This document shows positions 9,039 through 18,671 of a stretch of 64,000 nucleotides of DNA, piece by piece. Source of the DNA: Schizochytrium sp. TIO01 (taxonomy: Eukaryota; Sar; Bigyra; Thraustochytrida; Thraustochytriidae); the NCBI GenBank assembly GCA_004764695.1, contig SMSO01000005.1, positions 719,501 to 783,500 of the forward strand, written 5' to 3'. Numbering within the stretch: position 1 is the first letter of the stretch; every line of letters begins with the position of its first letter. Under the pieces are notes generated by a model that made no database searches, was not told the origin of the DNA, and was given only the letters and a program-made list of their open reading frames with translations. The translations under genes and the position numbers were made by a program.

Positions 9039-9566
9039 CTTGGCCGTGTACCACGAGTTTGACATTTTTTCTTTCGAAAAGGTGTTCCAGGAGGTCGACT
9101 GCGATTCGCGCAAGTCGGTCGCGGTGCATAACCACAACTTGGCCGATTCCTCCGCGGTCGCAGGCGTCCAGTAGGGAGCACAGGCCTTGGCGTTTGAAAT
9201 TGACCCCACTACCGATGTCTTTGTAGACGGCGGAAGCATCTGGGTAGGCGCGCTGGAGATCGCCAATCTGGCGTTCGAGGTCCTCCTTTTGCTTGGCCGA
9301 GGACACTCTGGCGTAGATAACGGTACATCCAGAGTTGCGTTGCTCGCGGCCGGCGGAACCGCGATCAAAGATGCGCTCAACATCGTCGCTGGCGTAGATG
9401 CGCTTTCCTCCGGGGAAGCGCGCGCAGCGCACGCGTCCGCCATCGGCCCAGCCCCGAAGGGCGCTTGCTGAGACCCCAAACTTCCGGTGAAAGAACTTTG
9501 CTGGTTTGTATTCGAGGTTTGCTCCACTTGCAGTGTTTGGAGCTTGACGGTTCCTCGGCTCCCCAT
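8869..9566 (-). CDS. tnpA: IS607-type serine recombinase TnpA, start shifted out of frame
   Basis: In IS607 elements this enzyme performs transposition through a covalent serine-DNA link. The N-terminal MerR-like helix-turn-helix reads KPAKFFHRKFGVSAS then GGRVR and GGKRIY. The resolvase catalytic part follows: VIYARVSSAKQKEDLERQ, where the first Ser of the SS pair is the expected nucleophile, then MHRDRLAR. The tail is Arg/Lys-rich and overlaps the Fanzor start by about 170 bases in another frame. Bridged, the product would be about 232 residues, usual for the family. The ATG at 9566 is one base out of frame with the HTH. The deleted copy has one extra base there and reads MEWPKNHQAPNT in frame, so this copy appears to have lost one nucleotide. 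No other in-frame ATG precedes the HTH. Confidence 0.87.
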
Positions 9567-9611
9567 TTTCTTACCTAACCTCCACTTCTTATCAATAACC
9601 TAAATAAACAT

Positions 9612-9901
9612 AATATATGCAATCATATCGAAATATAAGTTATCGAACTTTTAACGGTTTTGTTATGCTGATTACATATTAATATTAAATACAAATGACA
9701 GAATGCATGGGCTTTTCTAGCATGCGAACAGCAAGACCCAGAAATAACATAACATTTACTACAGTGTTTGAAGAAAGGCCCGGTAATCAATTGATCTTCA
9801 CTCGTCGGAGGGATTTCAGACACGCAGCGGGTTGCCGCCGCCCTGTTGGCACGGGGTTGCGCATGCCTACAGCAAGCGTTTACAAATAAAGCCACTTTAC
9901 C
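9612..9901. other. Spacer and probable promoter of the giant coiled-coil gene
   Basis: About 290 bases between the transposon and the next start codon, with no gene seen. The short AT-rich left part may include the true transposon edge, which cannot be fixed without an empty site. Confidence 0.55.
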
Positions 9902-12900
9902 ATGCTGCGACGCAAAAGACTAAACCCGACGCCTCAGGAGGGCGCAACAAACGAGGTTGATAATAACAATGATGCCAAGGCGATAGGCAAAAACACTGAC
10001 GATAATGAAGAAGGAGGAGTCAGCAATGAAAGCTCGTCCGGCGAAAACGATAGCGAAGACGAAGATTCTTCCGAAGACGATAGCGACGACGACGACGACG
10101 ACGATGATGATGATGATGATGATAGTGATAGTGAAGGAAATCGCGACGAGCTCCCAGATGACCCAGAAGAAATGGAGCGCCTCGCTCGCGAGCAATGGGT
10201 CGAGCGAGGTTACGATCCTGCTGATTTCACTGTTGACAAAATGTATGAAATCTGGGCTCGTGAGGAAGAAGAAGGACTTGGGCGCGCGAGAGCCTCCAAT
10301 AATCTACAGCGAAAGATGGAGCTGCTTCGTATGAATGATGAAGCAAAAGTAGTGAACACTAAGGAGCTAAAGGATTTGGCCAGAGCCAAAGCAGAGATTC
10401 TAAAGAAGCAGGCCAAGTCATTAGCGATGGACGCGAAAGACAGGGTGACGCCTGCATTTGTTAAACGGCATCTCATGTTACGAAAGTATGAGCAAAATGT
10501 TCGCAACCGAATTCAAAAAGCACAACGCATGCATGATAAACGTCTTAAAGTAAAGCAGGAAAAACGAGAGGCGCGAGTTCGCGAGCTTGAAGAACAAGAA
10601 CTTTTGAGAGAACGTGTGCAACGCCAGGAACAATTTAAAGTACACCTTCGAGAGCAAAAAGAAAAAGCCCGACTTGCTGATCGCAAACGTGTCTCCAAGC
10701 TTATTTTAGAGCGTCGAGAAAAAGAACGAGCTGAGCGTGAAGCAGATGAGCTGAAAGCACGTGCCGAGCAGGAAGCACGTGAGCACCAAAGAAAACGTAA
10801 TCGTCGTCGACGTGATATCCAAAGTTGGCTTGCCACTCATAAAGAGGGGAAAGCTGAAGCCATAAAGCTAAAGGCCAACCAAGAACGCATATTGCTTGAA
10901 CAAAAGACGTTGGTCAATGAAAAATTCGAACGAGAGACCCACTATCATCAGGTTCGAGAAGATGCAGAAGCGAATGGCCTTCCAAATCTTGCTCCGGGCA
11001 TTCCTGGAGTGTTCATGAAGCCTATTGGTGCAAAAACAGGCGCACCATTTGGAACTCATTCAGTCGATAGGCCTGCTTTTGTCCAATATGATCCTGAATT
11101 AGACGCACAAACAGTAGAGCCACCATTCTCAAGCTCTGATATTTCCCTTGATGTGCCCTTATTAGAAATTCGTGTGATGGAGGCGGAGTCCGAAGCAGCA
11201 AAGTACTTAAGTGAATGTGGCACTAGGAAGTCAGCAGTAGAACGAAATGAAGCTGCGCAGAAACACCTCAGTGAGCAAATTGCACGACTTGAAGCAGACA
11301 TCCGTCTCGTGGAAGAGGAGCAAGGCAACTTTAATGCCTCTCTTATTAAACCGCCAAGGCGCGAACCCAATCAAAGTGAGATGGACAGAATGAATACGCT
11401 CACTATACAAAAATTTAATTTGAAAAGCAAACTTGAGGAAGAACTGAAGCCGCAATATCAACGAGTGTGTCGGCAACATCAGCAACTGATGTCTGACTCT
11501 TTCCAAGCACAAGAAAGGAGTAGTATGCTTGCTGAAGATGCCCATGCATGGAGACTTCTCCTGGATGAGAGACTCAATACACAGCCTGAGCTTCCAGTTG
11601 TTATAGGTCGTGCGTTGAATAAGGTCGAACAGGTCAAAGACCAGCCTGCAGCAGACCCTATGAAATCCTTTCATGGAGTAGTGCAAAAAACACGTGCAGA
11701 GCTTTTAAGGCACGCTGCGTTAGAATTGGCAAAACATCAGCATGATCTCACACGCATTGCACAGAGAAAGCATGCAGCACATGAAGAAACTATTTATTCA
11801 AAGGCAGAGCTTGAACTAGCAAAATCAAGGCTTGCTCTTGCTCAAGATCGTATACAGAAGCATCAGGAGTCCAAAAAACGATTTGACCTTATCATGGCGA
11901 TTGAGACATTTTTTCAGAAGGGAGGACTTAGTAATTTGGCAAAAGTAAACCATGAATTTAGTGGAGTTCTAGATTGGTGGCAAGGACATCAACCAGAGGG
12001 CACTCAAAATGTTGAACTTGTGGAAGATACCAGCTTCAATGAAGAATTGGACAATGATTCGCATCAGCGTAGTGGGGTAATGTCTGGTACAGAAGATAAA
12101 TATGGAACTATCGAAGGTATAATTCAACTCCCAAAGCACAAATTGTATCGCGTCACTTTAACAATCATACGCTTCGTCCGTCCTGAATTCATTGGCCAAA
12201 CTCGCATGGATGCTACAGATCATATAAACATTCGATTAGGTCCTTCATTACAGCAGCTCAACCTTGTTGGGAAATTCTCTAACCTTCCTGGTCTTCATCA
12301 AAACAATGGTGATTCAGTTAAGCATGTCGCAACTACTCTAATCGCAGGGTCACACGTGGCATATAAGTTTGACTTCCGTAACTCTTCGTCTCAGTGTGTT
12401 CTCAAAGTACAAAATGGGTGGTTCGAATTGGAAAAGGGCGAAGGTCAGACCTATGGAAATGTAGAAGCCAAACAAATACTCTCAGACTTTGTCCGTCAAA
12501 TCCGCATTGAACGGTTTCAAGGGAAGGATCGAATAAATTTTCTATTAGAAGAACTAATTCGCGCCCGAGAGTCTTCTCTTTCGCATTGGGATTCAGCAAT
12601 TTTTCAAGGTACCATGCAACGATTTGAAAGGTCACACTTCTTGCGTATGCTCGAAGAGACGCTCAATAATGAAATCGAAACACGGAAAACACAAGACCTG
12701 CGGAGAAAAGCGCAGCGTGATGCTTTACTCAAGCTGCACGAAGCTGAGGAGCTTAAAGATGAAAAGCACGGGCCTAAGGCGCTAGTCCGTCGACATGCAG
12801 GCAGAAATAATAACACTGATTATTTAGAAACTAAAACACCCGTATCTCCCCCCTCAGCATCAGAGAATATTGCTGACAGCAAGCCTTCAGAGAAACTCGC

Positions 12901-13429
12901 GTCTAAAAGGTTCAGTTTAGCACGTGCACAGTTTCAAGAGCTATTGAAGCGCCGCACTCAAAACAAGCGCCACCTTGAAGCTATGAAGAAAGAGGCAGAG
13001 CTAGACGAGAAGATGATTTTGGCAAAAGAACGCTATATCAATCGTAAGCGTCGAGGCATGGATGGCGCTTCTGCAATGGAAGCTGGGCAGCGCTTATTAG
13101 GTCGAAAGCTTGAAATTTATTTTCCAGACATGTTGCGCTGGCGTGTGGCAAAAGTCGTTGATATGAAAGCTACCTGGGCTGATCAGAATACCCGACTTCA
13201 GATCATACACAAGGTTGAATACTCAGATGAACCATCAGAAAATGAGAGTTGGGAAGATATTCTCTCGCGTCGTTTTGTGGAGCTGAAAGTAGACGTTGGA
13301 GATGTAGAAGCAAGGCGTAAATTTTTAGAGAAGGCATATTTAGAACAGCAGCAGGCTGAGAGAGAAGCCCGAAACCAACGTTTATATGAAGAGCAAGAAG
13401 AAAAAAGGGTAATCAAACTTCCAGGCTAG
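9902..13429 (+). CDS. Giant coiled-coil protein, N-terminal part (frame break at its end)
   Basis: I do not recognise a named family. After an acidic leader (Glu/Asp/Ser) with an Asp-run at residues about 62-76 comes a conserved-looking segment (REQWVERGYDPADFTVDKMYEIWAREEEE). Several hundred residues of Arg/Glu/Lys-rich coiled coil follow. A globular region at about 735-870 (GTIEGIIQLPKHKLYRVTLTI onward) looks beta-rich. Near the end, about 1067-1125, a segment starting GRKLEIYFPDMLRWRVAKVV and ending VEYSDEPSENESWEDIL resembles a Tudor/Agenet-type barrel. The frame ends RVIKLPG-stop in mid-coiled coil, and the coil continues at once in another frame, so this is one gene with the next entry. 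The total would be about 2,585 residues. It may be a cytoskeletal, ciliary or chromatin scaffold; function is not inferable. Confidence 0.85.
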   Translation: MLRRKRLNPTPQEGATNEVDNNNDAKAIGKNTDDNEEGGVSNESSSGENDSEDEDSSEDDSDDDDDDDDDDDDDSDSEGNRDELPDDPEEMERLAREQWVERGYDPADFTVDKMYEIWAREEEEGLGRARASNNLQRKMELLRMNDEAKVVNTKELKDLARAKAEILKKQAKSLAMDAKDRVTPAFVKRHLMLRKYEQNVRNRIQKAQRMHDKRLKVKQEKREARVRELEEQELLRERVQRQEQFKVHLREQKEKARLADRKRVSKLILERREKERAEREADELKARAEQEAREHQRKRNRRRRDIQSWLATHKEGKAEAIKLKANQERILLEQKTLVNEKFERETHYHQVREDAEANGLPNLAPGIPGVFMKPIGAKTGAPFGTHSVDRPAFVQYDPELDAQTVEPPFSSSDISLDVPLLEIRVMEAESEAAKYLSECGTRKSAVERNEAAQKHLSEQIARLEADIRLVEEEQGNFNASLIKPPRREPNQSEMDRMNTLTIQKFNLKSKLEEELKPQYQRVCRQHQQLMSDSFQAQERSSMLAEDAHAWRLLLDERLNTQPELPVVIGRALNKVEQVKDQPAADPMKSFHGVVQKTRAELLRHAALELAKHQHDLTRIAQRKHAAHEETIYSKAELELAKSRLALAQDRIQKHQESKKRFDLIMAIETFFQKGGLSNLAKVNHEFSGVLDWWQGHQPEGTQNVELVEDTSFNEELDNDSHQRSGVMSGTEDKYGTIEGIIQLPKHKLYRVTLTIIRFVRPEFIGQTRMDATDHINIRLGPSLQQLNLVGKFSNLPGLHQNNGDSVKHVATTLIAGSHVAYKFDFRNSSSQCVLKVQNGWFELEKGEGQTYGNVEAKQILSDFVRQIRIERFQGKDRINFLLEELIRARESSLSHWDSAIFQGTMQRFERSHFLRMLEETLNNEIETRKTQDLRRKAQRDALLKLHEAEELKDEKHGPKALVRRHAGRNNNTDYLETKTPVSPPSASENIADSKPSEKLASKRFSLARAQFQELLKRRTQNKRHLEAMKKEAELDEKMILAKERYINRKRRGMDGASAMEAGQRLLGRKLEIYFPDMLRWRVAKVVDMKATWADQNTRLQIIHKVEYSDEPSENESWEDILSRRFVELKVDVGDVEARRKFLEKAYLEQQQAEREARNQRLYEEQEEKRVIKLPG
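10086..10128 (+). repeat. GAC/GAT aspartate tract
   Basis: A run of GAC then GAT codons encodes an uninterrupted Asp stretch in the acidic N terminus of the giant coiled-coil protein. The pure blocks of each codon suggest expansion by slippage. Confidence 0.9.
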
Positions 13430-16400
13430 TCAACAAAAAGAGGAGCTTCTTACCCAAGCAACTGCGGAGATAGCTGCAGCACGTGACCGGATCAAAAACG
13501 AAAGTATTTTCGCGATCAACACAAGTGAACACATAGGAAATTTGGTTTCTCAAAATGCCTCTCGGATTCGGGATGATCTTCTTAAAACAGCACAAGCTGA
13601 GCTGGGGAAACAAGCAATGAGTCGCCAAATGAAGAATAAAATATTTGACACAGCTCAAAGCGAAGCTGAAAAGGCATTTGCTGAAAAGGCAATGAAGACC
13701 GCAGAGATTGATATCCGTGAAAAGTGGCAGCATGCCCTGAAAACGCTTAAGCAAAAGCACGCAGATATCGAGGATGCCTTTGAGTTGAAAATAAAGACTA
13801 GAAGAGAGGAAGAAGCAAATGAGCTACTCAATAAGCGCGCTGTCGGACAAGCAGCACGAAAACGACAGCGTTCGGAGTTAGGCAAGCTTCTTGCTGTTGT
13901 TGATATTGATCGGGCTCTTCCACCTATCGTACGCTGCGAGCACCGCCGTGTACGCTACTGGGGAACGCAATATAAGAACGGAATTCGTTGTCTTCGATGT
14001 AATGCAGAAATCTTAAAGTCACACCTTAATGTTTCTCAGGCATGGGAAGGTGGGGTGGATCTTGGCGCTGCAATCTCACTTCATCGTCGCTCTGAAACTA
14101 GATTCATTGCTGCATCTGTGGACCAGGAACTGGCCATTATGAAAGAAAGATTACGTGTAGAGAAGGAGGATCGTGCAATTTTTCTTGCTACTTGTGAAGT
14201 TCCTGGTGCACAACTTGCCATGAACTTAGAAAAATTTAACGCACGACATCTACTACATCAACAAGAAGAAGGAGCTTTAGGGACATTAACCGTACCATGG
14301 AGCGACCCAACCCCTTTGAAGACATTTTATACTCAGAGAAGGGCGCTAAGATCGGACTATATCAATCACTTCGCTCGCGTACGCAATTTCAAGAGCAAAA
14401 TTTTGGACCTTCAGAGAACGCGCGAGGCTCTCCTTCGTGAACGTCGAGAGACCTCCAAAGCGTTGGAAAATGCACATTTAGACAATTTCAGTATCGAGAA
14501 GCATACTTTACAACTCGAAGAAGAGTACCATCGGGCTCAATTGCTCCTTAAAGAGCGTAAAGAAGCTATGAAGCGGACCGAAGAGCTCGAATCTAAACTT
14601 GAAGAAACCTTAGAGAAACGAATCCAGACTGAGCTCGCCTATGATGCAGCAAGTCGTGACCTTTTCAAAGCAGAAACTAACCTTGAAGTTCGGGCAGAGG
14701 AATCACGAGGTGCACTTTTAATGAGCAAAAAGATGCAAGACGAAGCCGTTCAAGCAGAGACTATGCTCACAAAACATAAAAAAGATTTAGACCTGGCGAA
14801 TAGAAGTCTTACAAAAGCTGCTGAAATACTTCACACTGTAAGATGGCAGCAGCGCGGAATGCCTGTACTCTGGTCTCCCTGGGCTAAAAAGCTTGGAATG
14901 GCAGTGATTATGTTTTGCCGACCTGCCAACCAAGAGAAGAAGCCTGGTTCAGTTGACATGGTGAAAATAAGACTCAAGTGTGGTAAGAGTCAACTCATCT
15001 TTTTGCATACGCCTCTTCAGCCCATTATTGAAGAAGAACTTTGTCGCGAAGCAAGGGAGAGACCACTTATGGAGGAAGAGGATGTACGTTCGGCCGAGTA
15101 TCAGCTTGAAGAAGAGAAATTTCGCCAGTCAAATCTTGAACAAATGCGGAAAGAGGAAAGCATTCAACGAGAAGTTGAGCGTCAAGTTTTTCGCGAGCTC
15201 GAGGAGGAACGTTCAGTCGAGGAAGCGCGGGGTGAAGCCATGCTCAATGCTCTTCATGTTCTTGAATTAAAATGGAAACGAGCCCAGCTTAAACGTTTAG
15301 CTCGCGAACACGTAGACAAAGAGCATCTTGCGCTGGTTGAAGCTCTTGCTAAATATGATATCGAGGGACCAACAAAGACGCAACCAAGAGCCCCAGAACC
15401 ATATTCTAAATCAAAGCGGCGTAACCTTCGTCGTCAAATTTTCCTTGAAATGTGCTCAACTTTTCAAGATGAGCAAGCGGATCTTGCAGAGGCGGAAGTT
15501 CGTGTGCGTTTCAAAGCCATCCGTGGTGTTGAAGATCAAGAAACTGCACTGAACTCCATTTTAGAGGAGATGATAGCAAAAGAGACTAAAGCCATTGCGG
15601 AGGCCTACTTTGCTAGCTCCCTTGATACGGCTCAGCGCCGTATGGATGAATCCAATGTATATATGCTAGCTCAGCAACCAAATTCAATTTCGTTAGCAAA
15701 AGGAAAAGGATCGAAATCAAGAAAAGATCATAGAAGCTCCTCCGTAGGAATTCATTTTGAGGTGTATCGCGACTTATCGCGCTTGCGTCGCTCACGGCGT
15801 ATTGAGTTGGAACGCCTCTTAGCGCACTGGGCACATCACAATGAACTCGATAAAGCGCGTGCTGCTGCTCAGAAAGCTTGGGAGGCTCGGGCAGAGGAAC
15901 GGGAGCGTGAGGAAGCAGAGAATGATCTTATGGAGATGGAAGATTTAGCACTGCATCAATTTTATCTTGCAGAACGGCAAGCATACCTTGCTGAGCGCTG
16001 GGCAATGGCCGAGGAAGAGCAAAGCATGCGCGCATTTTTACAGGAGGAAGCGATGAAGGCTATGAAATCTAAATATGATGTTGTTGGTCTTGAACCCGAG
16101 GAGAAAACCCAGAAACAACTACGACGGGATGAAATTAAAAAAATCGTAGCTGACAGACAACGTGCGAAAAGGGAGCAGAATCAAATGATTGAAGAAGATG
16201 AGCTTGGTCACCATATGCGCCTTGAGTATAATCGTCAGATGCAAAAGCTTCTTTTGCAGCACGAAATGGGTCTCTCCGGAGAGCAACATGATATTCAAGC
16301 ATCTGGTCTTGATGAAGCATCCCGTGCACTAGCAGCAGCTATGGCACGGGCTCACCAACGTGAGATTGAAAAACAACGTCGCAAGCTTGAAGAGGAGGAG

Positions 16401-17669
16401 AGGAAATATGCTCGACGTGTGAATCAAGCATTTTTGGAGAAAGTCAAAGTTGAGCTCCTTGTTTTGAAGCTCGAAGATGAGGTTGCGCGTTGGCAAGTTC
16501 TGCATCAACGGAGGAAGGTCCTTTCGGTTCGGGCAGGGGTTTTCATGCATAATAAGGTTGATGTGGAGAGGAAACTTCGTCGAGAAGTCGAAAATCAAAG
16601 GGCAGTAACTCAGGAGGCTCGAGCTGCTGCAGAAATGACACAGACTCAAGTCGATGACACACGGCCAACCATACGTCAAGCTCAGCGTGACCGAGTTGCT
16701 ATTTTACGTGATACAGAATATGTGAATTCAAATGTGATGCACAACAATATGAATCGCTTCAAGACTCAAGATTTATACAATCAACTTCACTACCAGTTTT
16801 TCTATATGCTCAGTGTTCAAATCGCAAACGCAGCTGAGGTAGTAAGTTTGGAAAGAAGCGCTAGGAAAAACGTGGAAGCTCTTCAAATGATCTCACTAGA
16901 AATTAGTGCCAAAAGAGCTGATTTAAACCGTATTGAGTTAAGTTGGAGAAGAAAAGAATGGCTTCGGTTACGGAGGTCGCAGCTTTCTACTTTATTCTTC
17001 AGTAAGTCGAGACGCAAGGCTTTGGAAAAGTCATTTCACGGCTGGAGTGAGCTTGCTACATGGCAGAAGCGAACCAGACATTCTTTTGAAGTGCGTATGG
17101 GGCTACAAAAATACTCTACCGCTCTTGACAACACTTTCCAACAAACGACCCTAGAAGCCACACGGAATGTGTCTAAACCTGAAACTCAAACAATTATGCG
17201 ACGCCACCAGAATCGTAAAGTGCGCTGCCGTCACTGCCGGCAAGAGTACCTTGAATCTGGGAACCATGCCCAAGCGTGTACTTATCACCCGGGGATTTAT
17301 GAATTGGCCTGTCCTCGGAGCTGTCTTGTGAACAAAAACGTAGGTAAGCAGACTGGAGGCCTTGACACCAGATGTGCTGCGCACTATCGACGACGCTGGA
17401 CATGCTGTGATAAGACAAAGGTAGTACCCTTTGGGGCAGATGGTTGCCAACAACGGTGGCATATTCCTGAAAGCCCGGATCCAACATATGAAAAGCTAGT
17501 TCGTGATGCGACGCTAGGAAAAGACCGCAATGACGGGATCATTCAACGCGCTGAAGATAAAGTTCAAGCGTGGAAAACGTTAGCCAAAAAGGAGCGTCTG
17601 CGCGACCTTGATGACATTCGAGCTCGATTAGCTCGTGACCGTGAAACTGCCGCTCAGTACGACTCGTAG
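13413..17669 (+). CDS. Giant coiled-coil protein, C-terminal part with Cys/His-rich end domain
   Basis: This frame is open from 13413, just after a TAA, and reads QASQQKEELLTQATAEIAAA without its own ATG, continuing the coil of the preceding entry. An early globular segment has PPIVRCEHRRVRYWGT and a CLRCNAEI knuckle (about residues 170-200 from 13413), suggestive of a metal site. Long charged coiled coils follow. The last 150 residues hold a Cys/His-rich domain: VRCRHCRQEYLESGNHAQAC, then YHPGIYELACPRSC, then CAAHYRRRWTCCDK and GCQQRWHIP. The spacing suggests a multi-zinc fold, resembling 'YHPG...RWxCC' zinc domains of protist proteins. The frame could be restored by skipping one base near 13410-13424 or by removing 16 bases (13409-13424, GT...AG). 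Confidence 0.85.
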   Translation, partial: SNFQASQQKEELLTQATAEIAAARDRIKNESIFAINTSEHIGNLVSQNASRIRDDLLKTAQAELGKQAMSRQMKNKIFDTAQSEAEKAFAEKAMKTAEIDIREKWQHALKTLKQKHADIEDAFELKIKTRREEEANELLNKRAVGQAARKRQRSELGKLLAVVDIDRALPPIVRCEHRRVRYWGTQYKNGIRCLRCNAEILKSHLNVSQAWEGGVDLGAAISLHRRSETRFIAASVDQELAIMKERLRVEKEDRAIFLATCEVPGAQLAMNLEKFNARHLLHQQEEGALGTLTVPWSDPTPLKTFYTQRRALRSDYINHFARVRNFKSKILDLQRTREALLRERRETSKALENAHLDNFSIEKHTLQLEEEYHRAQLLLKERKEAMKRTEELESKLEETLEKRIQTELAYDAASRDLFKAETNLEVRAEESRGALLMSKKMQDEAVQAETMLTKHKKDLDLANRSLTKAAEILHTVRWQQRGMPVLWSPWAKKLGMAVIMFCRPANQEKKPGSVDMVKIRLKCGKSQLIFLHTPLQPIIEEELCREARERPLMEEEDVRSAEYQLEEEKFRQSNLEQMRKEESIQREVERQVFRELEEERSVEEARGEAMLNALHVLELKWKRAQLKRLAREHVDKEHLALVEALAKYDIEGPTKTQPRAPEPYSKSKRRNLRRQIFLEMCSTFQDEQADLAEAEVRVRFKAIRGVEDQETALNSILEEMIAKETKAIAEAYFASSLDTAQRRMDESNVYMLAQQPNSISLAKGKGSKSRKDHRSSSVGIHFEVYRDLSRLRRSRRIELERLLAHWAHHNELDKARAAAQKAWEARAEEREREEAENDLMEMEDLALHQFYLAERQAYLAERWAMAEEEQSMRAFLQEEAMKAMKSKYDVVGLEPEEKTQKQLRRDEIKKIVADRQRAKREQNQMIEEDELGHHMRLEYNRQMQKLLLQHEMGLSGEQHDIQASGLDEASRALAAAMARAHQREIEKQRRKLEEEERKYARRVNQAFLEKVKVELLVLKLEDEVARWQVLHQRRKVLSVRAGVFMHNKVDVERKLRREVENQRAVTQEARAAAEMTQTQVDDTRPTIRQAQRDRVAILRDTEYVNSNVMHNNMNRFKTQDLYNQLHYQFFYMLSVQIANAAEVVSLERSARKNVEALQMISLEISAKRADLNRIELSWRRKEWLRLRRSQLSTLFFSKSRRKALEKSFHGWSELATWQKRTRHSFEVRMGLQKYSTALDNTFQQTTLEATRNVSKPETQTIMRRHQNRKVRCRHCRQEYLESGNHAQACTYHPGIYELACPRSCLVNKNVGKQTGGLDTRCAAHYRRRWTCCDKTKVVPFGADGCQQRWHIPESPDPTYEKLVRDATLGKDRNDGIIQRAEDKVQAWKTLAKKERLRDLDDIRARLARDRETAAQYDS

Positions 17670-18671
17670 CTTAGATTATGCGTCCTTTGCTACTATCCAT
17701 CTACTTAAGAATAACACAGCATGCATTGATACCACCATCATTGTTTCGTACTTTGCGGTAACTCACACTCTTGCAATTAAAATAGTTCTGAAAGGACACT
17801 ATTGTGTCGAAGCTAAAACAGGACCCCACTAGACAATTTATATCTCAGCGTCAATCTAATTGAGGCTAGACGAATTATTGTGAGGAAGAGCAAATATTCT
17901 TCTGTATCTTCTTTAGTTTTTGTTGCTGTAATTTTAATTTTTCAGCTTATAAATTATCACCAAAAAGCTCAATAGCTCCCCATTCTCTAAAATCTCATCA
18001 ACAGAGATTCTTCAAAACTTTCATTAGTTTTCATGGGTGAGATTTTGTAGTGAAGATTGTGAAGTTTGGAACATTTTCCTGTTGTTCGCGGAGCTCCTAT
18101 CGCTGTAAACAACTGTGCATTACGATACATGGCAAACCCTGCTTGTATATGTTATTCTTATTTTGGTTGAGGCTAGGTTGATGTTGATGCTATTGCTATT
18201 GCTGAAGCAAATGCAACTTACACGTTGCAGCCTTTGCAACGTTAGTAGGTTTAACACAACACTTCCTACTGAACGCAAAACTGCAACCAAGTCATCGTAA
18301 AGTTGTACCATTGAGCAATTTGGCTGATGGAAGTAGCTTTGGTTCATGTTTATTTTACAAATGAATTTTATAACATCAACTCACTCGGTTAGAGAGTGTT
18401 GCTTTTTCTCTTGAATGATATGCTTTGACATAATTTCTTACCCACGTAAAAGAGTTGATAGGAAGAGTGAGAGACCTGGGTAACGCATGTGTTAAAAGAA
18501 CTACTAGTTTGGGCTAAGTACTCATTGCCTACCTACCTAGTAGGTACTATAACAACATCTACCCTCTACCCTACTACTGAGTAGGTAAAGTCATCAGGAG
18601 CAAGAAAGAGCACAAGCAAAATCAACTATACGCTGCTTCTTAGGGAAGTAAACAATCAATCTACTGAGCAA
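17670..18671. other. Intergenic region with CCTACCTA/TAGGTA cluster
   Basis: No gene is supported. A cluster of CCTACCTAC followed by TAGGTA motifs at about 18528-18588 lies just upstream of the RIB7-like gene. The left half should contain the 3' UTR of the giant coiled-coil gene. Confidence 0.6.

Larger units (their letters stand above)
7467..9611 (-). mobile_element. IS607-type transposon encoding serine recombinase TnpA and Fanzor nuclease
   Basis: An element of about 2.1 kb on the minus strand whose limits are set by where similarity to the deleted copy stops: an AT-rich left end around the TGCAA-AAC-TTGCA motif, and a right end around 9563-9611 that includes the tnpA start and leader. 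Gene order is tnpA then Fanzor, overlapping, as in bacterial IS607 elements. No terminal inverted repeats or target duplications are apparent, which fits the family: IS607 transposes through a serine recombinase and leaves none. It is related to the eukaryotic Fanzor2 lineage. The tnpA half is visibly more GC-rich than the Fanzor half and the flanks. Both genes carry a one-base frame break, so the copy may be inactive or the assembly may contain indels. Confidence 0.88.

Noticed and set aside
9040-9566. Continuous reading frame from 9566 into Fanzor, as if one 642-residue protein
   Set aside because: Its first ~175 codons are tnpA read in the wrong frame: low similarity to anything, odd composition, while the adjacent frame encodes a full HTH and resolvase domain.
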